Shown piece by piece: positions 1-5,469 of a stretch of DNA of 8,403 nt. A model generated the notes under the pieces. It worked only from the letters and a program-made list of their open reading frames with translations, ran no database searches and had not been told where the DNA came from. The position numbers were made by a program, and so were the translations under genes. The stretch lies in assembly GCA_024280815.1 (NCBI GenBank), contig JAJRPL010000328.1:1-8403 (forward strand), read 5' to 3'. Source of the DNA: Bacteroidota bacterium. GTDB lineage: Bacteria; Bacteroidota; Bacteroidia; Flavobacteriales; Flavobacteriaceae. The stretch's first letter is position 1; each line of letters starts with the position of its first letter.

Positions 1-161
1 AATGCTAAAAGTATAGATCCTGTTTTATGTAAAATTTGTTTTAACACAAGGCTAAATTAGTTATTTTTTATATTTAGTCTATTAATAATTCGTTAAAATT
101 AGGTTTTTAGACTACTGTTATAACGTTGATTCGTTATTATTATTCTTTAATTTGGATACAA

Positions 162-203
162 AAATAGTTTGACTATTTAAACCAAACGTGTACTTTTTTG
201 GTT
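162..203. repeat. Two back-to-back short hairpins
   Basis: The first hairpin has perfect 7-bp arms AAATAGT (162-168) and ACTATTT (172-178) around a TTG loop. The second follows one base later, with arms AACCAAA (180-186) and TTTGGTT (197-203) around a 10-nt loop, and is followed on the plus strand by GATTTTT. Together they could end a transcript arriving from the left, but the stems are AT-rich and weak, and no gene is confirmed upstream. Chance is a real alternative. Confidence 0.3.
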
Positions 204-257
204 GATTTTTATAAGGTTTGGGTAAAATAATCTCTTAATATTAATATAATAGAGAAA

Positions 258-282
258 TACCTCACGATACAATCGTGCGGTA
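258..282. repeat. GC-rich hairpin, possible dispersed intergenic repeat
   Basis: TACC (258-261) pairs with GGTA (279-282), then a T/C mismatch (262/278), then CACGAT (263-268) pairs with ATCGTG (272-277) around an ACA loop. This gives 10 base pairs with one mismatch. An alternative pairing joins GATAC (266-270) to GTATC (288-292). The 258-295 stretch is a little over half G+C, whereas the flanks are far more AT-rich, so it stands out as a discrete island. Short hairpin elements carrying GATACTTCGC-like ends are, as I recall, scattered between genes in flavobacterial genomes; assigning this one to such a family is inference. Confidence 0.45.
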
Positions 283-408
283 GCGAAGTATCCCCATTAG
301 TTTGTTTTAATTATATTCAACATCAATACATCACCAATTATAGGTCATGTACATTATACCCTGTAAGTTATCATTTTTAAACGAAAAATAGAGCAAGGTA
401 CGGTAGAT

Positions 409-456
409 AATGATATTTTGAGTACTCCTATTTATCAAGTACGTGTAAATATCATT
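409..456 (-). terminator. Long hairpin just after the transglutaminase gene, candidate transcript end
   Basis: Perfect 10-bp arms AATGATATTT (409-418) and AAATATCATT (447-456) enclose a second stem, GTACT (422-426) with AGTAC (438-442), with an 11-nt apical loop. The hairpin begins 4 bases after the stop codon of the minus-strand transglutaminase-like gene, which is the expected place for a transcript end or a 3'-protecting structure. No T-run follows on either strand, so it is not a canonical intrinsic terminator. It may act as an RNA stabiliser instead. Confidence 0.4.
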
Positions 457-460
457 TGAG

Positions 461-1456
461 TTAAATTACTTTTATAGTATAAGTAGCCACTATATCTTTA
501 TTCATTTTTAAATGGACATCATAAAAACCTTTGTGTTTAAATTTGTGTTTGAATTTTATCAGTCTACCTTCTTTTTTAAGGTCTGTAATCGGGAGTATTT
601 TTTCATGAGTTCCAGAAAAACATACTAGAGAAATTTTAGCTGTAGCATTGTCTATTAAAGAGGTAAAGCTAAAGTCTATTTCCGTATTTTTTTGTATTGA
701 AACATTCATTTCTTCTGGAAGCATAGGTATTATTTTATGCTTAAAAGCTTCGCCATATACTAATGGTGTTGCTCTAAATTTAGTATGAATTAATGTATTA
801 TCTAAGAGCCATTTTTTATATAATGGATAATGATTTTTTGCAAATAATAAAGGTTCGGTTAAAAAATAACCATCATTATAGTCTTTTACAAAAACACCAT
901 CTATCGCATAGCCACTAGACCAAGTAGCATCACATAAATACCATTTATTGTTTAATTTAACAGCATTCCATGAATGGTTTAAGAGTTCTAGGCTTTCTAT
1001 ATTTGAAATTACTGTTCTTCCATAACCATCAATAATTTCACATTCTATGTCTGCTAAATAGCACAATTCTTTAATAAGGTATGCATAGCCCGTACACATC
1101 GTTTTTTTATGCTTTACTAACTTTTTAAAAGCAATTTTTTTATAATTAGTATTCCATTTTATATAGCTAAGACTATCATTTTTAAGCTTTTTCCTTTTTC
1201 TTGAAATTTTAGTTGTTTGATTAATATCACCTGTAACATTAGTACACACCCAAGTATAAATAGCCCTAAATTGCTCTACTTTTGTGGGCAATTTTTGCGT
1301 AAGTTTTTGGGCGAGTAAGGGTAAATTAGACAGACTGGTACCCTTATGTAATTTAGCAATATCATCTGCTCTGGTAAAATCGATTGCTTTAAAATCGGAT
1401 ATTTGCCCATTACAAATAGTAGAGCTTAGCATTAAGAAAAAGAAAAAGAGTTTCAT
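461..1456 (-). CDS. Secreted transglutaminase-like (cysteine protease fold) protein
   Basis: This 331-residue protein starts with a short hydrophobic signal peptide (residues 1 to about 18, ending CNGQ), so it is probably exported. The transglutaminase-like core has the family layout: a helix with YTWVCTNVTGD at 67-77, a Lys-rich linker at about 84-118, the nucleophile Cys121 in TMCTGYAYL, His161 in NHSWNAVKL, and Asp176 in CDATW. The Cys-His-Asp triad is therefore intact. A beta-rich C-terminal region (about 235-331) of unknown role follows. Proteins with this core may be transglutaminases, peptidases or non-catalytic binders, and the substrate cannot be read from sequence. The ATG abuts the TAA of the upstream gene with no spacer, implying co-transcription and probable translational coupling. 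Fold assignment is secure; biological role is not. Confidence 0.85.
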   Translation of the reverse strand: MKLFFFFLMLSSTICNGQISDFKAIDFTRADDIAKLHKGTSLSNLPLLAQKLTQKLPTKVEQFRAIYTWVCTNVTGDINQTTKISRKRKKLKNDSLSYIKWNTNYKKIAFKKLVKHKKTMCTGYAYLIKELCYLADIECEIIDGYGRTVISNIESLELLNHSWNAVKLNNKWYLCDATWSSGYAIDGVFVKDYNDGYFLTEPLLFAKNHYPLYKKWLLDNTLIHTKFRATPLVYGEAFKHKIIPMLPEEMNVSIQKNTEIDFSFTSLIDNATAKISLVCFSGTHEKILPITDLKKEGRLIKFKHKFKHKGFYDVHLKMNKDIVATYTIKVI

Positions 1457-2131
1457 TTAATGCTTCTTTTTTGAACTATAGACTTCTTTTACGGCAACTT
1501 TTCCTAACAGCACACAAGAATCCATTTCCATATTTATTTTCATTTCAATTTTTGATGCCGAATTTGCATTATTAATCACTACTTTTTGAGATGTCATACC
1601 TATAAAACTAAAAATTAAAACATCTCCATTTTTTAATTTTTGTGGAAACTCAAAATTACCATCAAAATCGGTTTCTGTACCAACAGTTGTACCTTCTAAT
1701 AAGATGCTAGCTCCCGGTAGAGGTCCTGACTCATCAAACACATTTCCTTTCACAAGAATGTCTTTGATTATAGCTACAGGTATTGTTTTAGAAGAATCGT
1801 TCTCTAAATTTTCTGTATGTTGTTTTTGTGCTTGTGCAGTATTTCCTATAAATAAAGCTAAACAAGCAAGGCCAATGCTTTTAAAAAAGCCAAACTTTTT
1901 CTCTTGTACTGGTGTTTGATATGTTTTTAATTGGTGTGTAGCAAACTTCCCACAAGTATCATTTGTGTTTCTGTTTTCAAAATAAGTAGTAATTTCATGA
2001 GGGGTCATTTTGGTAAAGTCAATGACTTCTATTTTACAAGAGTCACAAAAGCCTCCTTTTGGCGTTGGCTTAAATTTGTTAAAATTTTCTGAACATGGAG
2101 TTTTGATTTCTAAGCTAAATTGATTTTTCAT
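1457..2131 (-). CDS. Cysteine-motif membrane protein with CarboxypepD_reg-like domain
   Basis: With the chosen start this is 224 residues. Residues 1-61 carry a conserved-looking motif with Cys13, the pair Cys29/Cys32 (GGFCDSCK) and Cys60 (NDTCGKF), resembling the N-terminal module of many flavobacterial proteins of unknown role. Residues 83-102 form a hydrophobic segment ending AQAQ, which could be a membrane anchor or an internal signal-like segment. Residues 127-187 match the carboxypeptidase-regulatory-like fold common in Bacteroidota surface proteins (VKGNVFDESG, PLPGASILLEGTT, TDFDGNFEF, FSFIGM). No TonB-box or beta-barrel follows, so it is not a TonB-dependent receptor. ATG starts at 2173 and 2155 are in frame, but the family-like MKNQFSLEIKTPC begins at 2131, and the candidate -7 element at 2158-2165 would place transcription start downstream of both longer options. 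Function unknown. Confidence 0.8.
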   Translation of the reverse strand: MKNQFSLEIKTPCSENFNKFKPTPKGGFCDSCKIEVIDFTKMTPHEITTYFENRNTNDTCGKFATHQLKTYQTPVQEKKFGFFKSIGLACLALFIGNTAQAQKQHTENLENDSSKTIPVAIIKDILVKGNVFDESGPLPGASILLEGTTVGTETDFDGNFEFPQKLKNGDVLIFSFIGMTSQKVVINNANSASKIEMKINMEMDSCVLLGKVAVKEVYSSKKKH

Positions 2132-2157
2132 ATCGTTATATTTAATGATTAACATAA

Positions 2158-2165
2158 CAAACCTA
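2158..2165 (-). promoter_or_regulatory. Bacteroidota-type -7 element for the cysteine-motif/transglutaminase pair
   Basis: On the minus strand this reads TAGGTTTG, matching the Bacteroidota -7 consensus TAnnTTTG. A TTG lies upstream (2190-2192) with a 24-bp gap, somewhat long for a -33 element. Transcription would begin near 2152, giving a leader of about 20 nt before the ATG at 2131 and excluding the longer in-frame starts. Confidence 0.5.
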
Positions 2166-2244
2166 CTAAGCAAGTATCTAATATAAAATCAATAATGAGT
2201 AAACAATACTTTCTAATGAGTAAAGCGTTATTATGGATGAGCTT

Positions 2245-2266
2245 GTAAAGTGAAAAACCACTTTAC
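2245..2266. repeat. Second hairpin overlapping the terminator
   Basis: GTAAAGTG (2245-2252) and CACTTTAC (2259-2266) are perfect 8-bp arms around a 6-nt loop. The right arm shares 2259-2263 with the left arm of the terminator hairpin (2254-2284), so the two folds cannot form together. Whether this has regulatory meaning is unknown. Confidence 0.45.
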
Positions 2267-2284
2267 TATTGACTAAGTGGTTTT
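2254..2284 (-). terminator. Intrinsic terminator of the exosortase F operon
   Basis: Perfect 10-bp arms AAAACCACTT (2254-2263) and AAGTGGTTTT (2275-2284) surround an 11-nt loop. Read on the minus strand, the stem ends in GTGGTTTTT, so a U-run closes the hairpin, and it begins 8 bases after the stop of the exosortase F-associated gene. This is the expected form and place for an intrinsic terminator. Part of its left arm also pairs with an upstream segment (2245-2252), as noted separately. Confidence 0.7.
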
Positions 2285-2292
2285 GTTGTATT

Positions 2293-2733
2293 TTATTTTG
2301 ATTGTTTCACTAACATTTTTTGGTAATAAAAAGCTGGAATTAAAATTAACACAAAAAGTGGATGAATTAAAAAACGACGGATATAAAATGTCAACCATTG
2401 ATCGTTCATGATTCCTGCATTTAACAATACATAATACACCAATGACATCACAATAAAGGCAACACTATAGAATTTAACTGAAAATTTAATCAATCTCATA
2501 TTTTTAAAAATAACATAAATAATCCCTAAAGAGATAATCATATTTAAAATATATCTTAAAAAAACAAAAAAGAACAATTTTAAGTTGTTAAATTCAGGAA
2601 GAGCTTCATACAAATAATAATATCTAAAATGTTGAATTAACGGATCATAAAATAGTTTTGCTTCAAAAGCTCGTACTAAAACTAATAGTCCAAAAAGTAC
2701 AAAAACAAGAAACCACCTTATTAATTTATCCAT
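2293..2733 (-). CDS. Exosortase F system-associated membrane protein
   Basis: This 146-residue protein is very hydrophobic, with four likely membrane segments at about 6-22, 54-76, 86-105 and 119-136. A polar, aromatic-rich loop lies between the first two (FYDPLIQHFRYYYLYEALPEF). It fits the small membrane family always seen beside exosortase F in Flavobacteria (the 'exosortase F-associated protein' type) by size, topology and position. Its ATG overlaps the end of xrtF by 8 bp, so translation is probably coupled and the two products likely act together in the inner membrane. No catalytic motif is visible. A role as partner or chaperone of the exosortase is inference from constant gene pairing. 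Confidence 0.8.
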   Translation of the reverse strand: MDKLIRWFLVFVLFGLLVLVRAFEAKLFYDPLIQHFRYYYLYEALPEFNNLKLFFFVFLRYILNMIISLGIIYVIFKNMRLIKFSVKFYSVAFIVMSLVYYVLLNAGIMNDQWLTFYIRRFLIHPLFVLILIPAFYYQKMLVKQSK

Positions 2734-3274
2734 TTTTAGCTTCTTTTAAGTACGAAAATCGTTTTACCCAAACTACCCATAATAAGAATGTAGTTCCATA
2801 AATTACAGCTGGAAAAAGTAAATTATGTAAAAAAGATTGATATTCAGGATATTTATACATCAACATACTCAAAACAAATACCCTAGCAATATTCATAACA
2901 TAAATTATTACAGTACCTACAACTCCATAAATAATTGTCGCTTTTATACTTCCTGAAAAGGCAATAATAAAAGTTAAAAATAAAATAATAACACTAATAG
3001 CATTACAACCTTCTACAACTCTTGCAGCATAGACATCACCAATATAGAATTTCATTGCCAATTCTGACTCGTGTTGCTCTACACGAATAGGATATCCGAA
3101 AAATTGCCCCATTTGCTCAGAATGTTTTGCTACAGTTTTTGTAATTGGGGCACAAGAAAATACGCCTCCTTTCTGTTGTGTTTTTTCTAAATAGATAGAA
3201 TACATACCTACTAATAAAAAATAAGTAACAAAGAACTTCAATAAAAATCTTATGATTATTTTTCTCTTTTTCAA
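2726..3274 (-). CDS. xrtF: Exosortase family protein XrtF
   Basis: Exosortases are integral-membrane cysteine transpeptidases thought to cut C-terminal sorting signals of exported proteins and pass them to an envelope or polysaccharide acceptor. This 182-residue protein shows the family signature: Cys90 in VVEGCNAISV, Arg131 in NIARVF, and His150 in SFLHNLLFP, the expected catalytic Cys-Arg-His set. Membrane segments lie at about 8-27, 92-108, 112-134 and 150-170. It is short relative to PEP-CTERM exosortases, as expected for the flavobacterial F type. The start is TTG: no ATG in frame precedes the first membrane segment, and the next Met (residue 24) would delete most of it. A -7 element at 3300-3307 gives a leader of about 20 nt. 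No recognisable target protein lies in this window. Confidence 0.88.
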   Translation of the reverse strand: MKKRKIIIRFLLKFFVTYFLLVGMYSIYLEKTQQKGGVFSCAPITKTVAKHSEQMGQFFGYPIRVEQHESELAMKFYIGDVYAARVVEGCNAISVIILFLTFIIAFSGSIKATIIYGVVGTVIIYVMNIARVFVLSMLMYKYPEYQSFLHNLLFPAVIYGTTFLLWVVWVKRFSYLKEAKNG

Positions 3275-3286
3275 ATGAAAGTATAT

Positions 3287-3294
3287 TAATTTTG
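3287..3294 (+). promoter_or_regulatory. -7 element for the GAF-domain gene
   Basis: TAATTTTG matches the Bacteroidota TAnnTTTG consensus, and its last base lies 23 nt before the ATG at 3318. No clear TTTG -33 element is visible about 20 bp upstream; that region is T/C-rich and overlaps the start of xrtF. Confidence 0.55.
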
Positions 3295-3299
3295 CAATT

Positions 3300-3307
3300 C
3301 AAATATA
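3300..3307 (-). promoter_or_regulatory. -7 element for xrtF
   Basis: On the minus strand this reads TATATTTG, a match to TAnnTTTG. Transcription would start near 3294, about 20 nt before the TTG at 3274. It lies only 5 bp from the opposite-facing -7 element of the GAF gene, so the two promoters overlap back to back. No good -33 element is seen. Confidence 0.5.
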
Positions 3308-3317
3308 ATTTATTCTC

Positions 3318-3797
3318 ATGGATATTTCACTTCGCAAAAAAAACATTATCAACATAGTAAAGAACAATTCAGCGATAGAACTTATACTCCAAAAAATTTG
3401 TGATGAATTGAAACAAAATGTACCACATTATGATTGGGTAGGGTTTTATTTTAAAAACGGAAATAAAAACGAATTGAAATTAGCTCAATTTTCAGGTGAA
3501 CCAACCAATCATACTATCATTCCCTTTGGTAAAGGTATTTGCGGACAAGTAGCTATAAGCAATGAAAATTTCATAGTACAAGATGTTTCTGAACAAGACA
3601 ATTATATTTCTTGCGGATATAGAGTGAAATCTGAAATTGTAATTCCTGTTTTTGTCAATGGAGAAAATATTGGACAAATAGATATTGATTCACATACTAT
3701 CAATCCTTTTACTAAAAAAGATACAGAATTATTAGAGTTTGTTTGCCAAGAAGTTGCTAAACTCAACTTATTATCACTTACAGAAGACAACTGTTGA
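3318..3797 (+). CDS. GAF-domain protein, free methionine-(R)-sulfoxide reductase-like
   Basis: This 159-residue protein is a single GAF domain of the fRMsr type (E. coli MsrC/YebR), which reduces free L-methionine-(R)-sulfoxide in the cytoplasm using cysteine thiols. Matching motifs are WVGFYF (40-45), IPFGKGICGQ with Cys75 (E. coli Cys94), YISCGY with Cys99 (E. coli catalytic Cys118), SEIVIPV with Glu106, and GQIDIDS with Asp122 and Asp124, which help hold the substrate. The position of the third E. coli cysteine (Cys84), ten residues before Cys75, appears to be His65 here. Activity is plausible with the two remaining cysteines, but a divergent GAF sensor is possible. It is transcribed divergently from xrtF and upstream of purH. 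The ATG is supported by the -7 element 24 bp upstream. Confidence 0.8.
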   Translation: MDISLRKKNIINIVKNNSAIELILQKICDELKQNVPHYDWVGFYFKNGNKNELKLAQFSGEPTNHTIIPFGKGICGQVAISNENFIVQDVSEQDNYISCGYRVKSEIVIPVFVNGENIGQIDIDSHTINPFTKKDTELLEFVCQEVAKLNLLSLTEDNC

Positions 3798-3826
3798 TAA
3801 AATGTTCATTGTTTATACCCTTCACT

Positions 3827-3860
3827 TTTGTGATTAAACTATTGTGTTTTAGTATTTTTG
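3827..3860 (+). promoter_or_regulatory. Promoter of purH (-33 TTTG and -7 TATTTTTG)
   Basis: TTTG (3827-3830) and TATTTTTG (3853-3860) match the Bacteroidota -33 and -7 elements, separated by 22 bp. Transcription would begin near 3867, about 16 nt before the ATG at 3883. The -7 box sits inside a perfect inverted repeat, GTATTTTT (3852-3859) with AAAAATAC (3863-3870), which may be chance in AT-rich DNA. No terminator is seen after the GAF gene, so read-through is also possible. Confidence 0.6.
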
Positions 3861-3882
3861 CAAAAAATACATCACAAAAAAA

Positions 3883-5415
3883 ATGAGCAATCAAAAGAAA
3901 GCAAAATCAGCATTAATTTCTGTATTTCATAAGGATGGACTAGCACCTATTGTCCAAAAATTTAAAGAATTAGGTATCATTATCTATTCTACGGGTGGTA
4001 CAGAAAAATTTATTAAAGAACTAGGTATTGAAGTTGTTCCTGTAGAAGATTTAACCTCTTACCCTTCAATTTTGGGTGGAAGAGTAAAAACATTACATCC
4101 AAAAGTATTTGGAGGTATTTTATCTAGACGTGAAAACGCAGGAGACGTTTCTCAATTAAGAGAATTTGAAATTCCTGAAATTGATATTGTTATTGTTGAT
4201 TTGTATCCTTTTGAAAAAACTGTAGCCTCTGGTGCTTCAGAACAAGAAATTATCGAAAAAATTGATATTGGCGGTATATCACTCATCAGAGCAGCTGCTA
4301 AAAACTTTAATGATGTGCTTTGTGTTTCTTCTATGGAACAATACAGCGAATTTTTAGAAATAATCACAGAACAAAACGGAGAAACAACACTCGAGCAACG
4401 TAAAAATTTCGCTGCAAAAACATTTAATGTTTCTTCTCATTACGATACTTCCATTTTTAACTATTTCAATGCTGACCACAGCATAGCTGCTTTAAAAATT
4501 AGCGAAACAAATGGTAAAGTTTTACGTTATGGCGAAAACCCTCATCAAAAAGGGTTTTTCTTTGGTGATTTTGATGAAGTATTTACAAAATTACACGGAA
4601 AAGAATTAAGCTACAATAATTTATTAGATGTAGACGCAGCTGTAAACTTAATGAATGAGTTTAAAAATGAAGATCCTACTTTTGCCGTCTTAAAACACAA
4701 CAATGCGTGTGGATTAGCTCAACGAAACACATTACTAGAAGCTTATAATGATGCATTAGCTGGAGATCCTGTTTCTGCTTTTGGAGGCGTTTTAATTGCT
4801 AATACTGCAATTGATGTTGACACAGCAATCGAAATTCATAAATTATTTTGCGAAGTGGTTATTGCTCCTTCATTTAATGAGGATGCTCTCGAAATCTTAA
4901 AAGGTAAGAAAAATAGAATTCTTTTAATTTTAAAAGACATAAAATTACCTGAAACTACCACTAGAACTTGCTTAAACGGAGCTTTGGTACAATTTAGAGA
5001 TACTAAAACAGATGCAAAGAATGATTTAGTAACAAAAACTACAACTTCACCAAGCGATAATGAAATTGAAGATTTAATTTTCGCTTCAAAAATTTGTAAA
5101 CACACCAAATCAAATACAATTGTTTTAGCCAAAAACAAACAACTTTTCGCTAGTGGTACAGGGCAAACATCTCGTGTAGATGCTTTAAATCAAGCCATTA
5201 CTAAAGCCAATCATTTTAAATTCGATTTAAACAACGCTGTAATGGCAAGTGATGCATTTTTTCCTTTTCCAGACTGTGTAGAAATTGCAAAACTCGCAGG
5301 AGTCAATGCTGTAATACAACCTGGAGGTTCCATAAAAGACCAATTATCAATCGATTACTGCAACAACAACGATATGTCAATGGTTTTTACAGGAACACGC
5401 CATTTTAAACATTAA
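3883..5415 (+). CDS. purH: Bifunctional AICAR transformylase / IMP cyclohydrolase
   Basis: PurH carries out the last two steps of de novo purine synthesis in the cytoplasm: formylation of AICAR by 10-formyl-tetrahydrofolate to FAICAR, then ring closure to IMP. The 510 residues are normal full length. The N-terminal MGS-like cyclohydrolase domain (about 5-150) shows STGGT (36-40), GGRVKTLHPK (65-74) and the DIGGISLIRAAAKN stretch (128-141). The C-terminal transformylase domain (about 205-510) shows RYGENPHQ (215-222), the catalytic KHNNACG (Lys271, His272), DPVSAFGG (295-302), SGTGQTSRVDA (424-434), SDAFFPFPD (456-464) and QPGGSIKDQ (479-487). It has its own candidate promoter and is followed by the rod-shape operon after 54 bp. 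Nothing is truncated or unusual. Confidence 0.97.
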   Translation: MSNQKKAKSALISVFHKDGLAPIVQKFKELGIIIYSTGGTEKFIKELGIEVVPVEDLTSYPSILGGRVKTLHPKVFGGILSRRENAGDVSQLREFEIPEIDIVIVDLYPFEKTVASGASEQEIIEKIDIGGISLIRAAAKNFNDVLCVSSMEQYSEFLEIITEQNGETTLEQRKNFAAKTFNVSSHYDTSIFNYFNADHSIAALKISETNGKVLRYGENPHQKGFFFGDFDEVFTKLHGKELSYNNLLDVDAAVNLMNEFKNEDPTFAVLKHNNACGLAQRNTLLEAYNDALAGDPVSAFGGVLIANTAIDVDTAIEIHKLFCEVVIAPSFNEDALEILKGKKNRILLILKDIKLPETTTRTCLNGALVQFRDTKTDAKNDLVTKTTTSPSDNEIEDLIFASKICKHTKSNTIVLAKNKQLFASGTGQTSRVDALNQAITKANHFKFDLNNAVMASDAFFPFPDCVEIAKLAGVNAVIQPGGSIKDQLSIDYCNNNDMSMVFTGTRHFKH

Positions 5416-5421
5416 TTTTAT

Positions 5422-5429
5422 TAACTTTG
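5422..5429 (+). promoter_or_regulatory. -7 element for the mreB-mreC-mreD-mrdA operon
   Basis: TAACTTTG matches TAnnTTTG and lies 7 bases after the purH stop codon, leaving a leader of roughly 35 nt before the mreB ATG. No TTG is seen at the -33 position, which falls inside the end of purH. No intrinsic terminator is visible between purH and mreB, so the operon may also be read from the purH promoter. Confidence 0.45.
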
Positions 5430-5469
5430 GCAATTCGCAATTTTAAATAACCCGAATTAAAATAACTCT

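Larger units (their letters stand above)
1..460. other. Gene-free AT-rich stretch with several inverted repeats
   Basis: No convincing coding region is visible in this stretch. The only frame open from the left edge is plus frame 1, which reads 19 codons to a TAG at 58-60 (ending NTRLN). It could be the tail of a gene entering from the left, but 19 open codons is too little to claim one and I recognise no family. The stretch holds the hairpins listed separately at 162-178, 180-203, 258-282 and 409-456. I see no tRNA or rRNA features and no good TAnnTTTG promoter element. The copies of TATCATT/AATGATA at 369-375, 409-415 and 450-456 are short and may be chance in such AT-rich DNA. Confidence 0.6.

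Noticed and set aside
1..60. Open plus-strand frame of 19 codons ending in TAG at 58-60
   Set aside because: It could be the tail of a gene from the left, but it is too short to tell from chance and resembles no family I know.
75..114. Inverted repeat TAGTCTA/TAGACTA with a 26-nt loop
   Set aside because: Short arms and a long AT-rich loop; expected by chance at this base composition.
1704..1919. 71-codon open frame on the plus strand
   Set aside because: It lies wholly opposite the cysteine-motif/CarboxypepD_reg-like gene, which has clear domain support; its sequence shows no domain.
1457..2173. Longer start (ATG at 2173 or 2155) for the cysteine-motif gene
   Set aside because: The extra N-terminal residues do not look like the family start, and the -7 element at 2158-2165 would place transcription start downstream of both.
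3117..3302. 61-codon minus-strand frame beginning with ATG at 3302
   Set aside because: It is a shifted frame over the start of xrtF, lacks any motif, and its ATG would lie upstream of the likely transcription start.
4836..5138. 100-codon minus-strand open frame inside purH
   Set aside because: It is antisense to a fully conserved part of the transformylase domain, with no own start signals or recognisable protein features.
5432..5458. Inverted repeat AATTCG/CGAATT with 15-nt loop between purH and mreB
   Set aside because: Only 6 pairs with a long loop and no U-run, partly upstream of the likely transcription start, so neither a terminator nor a leader structure is supported.
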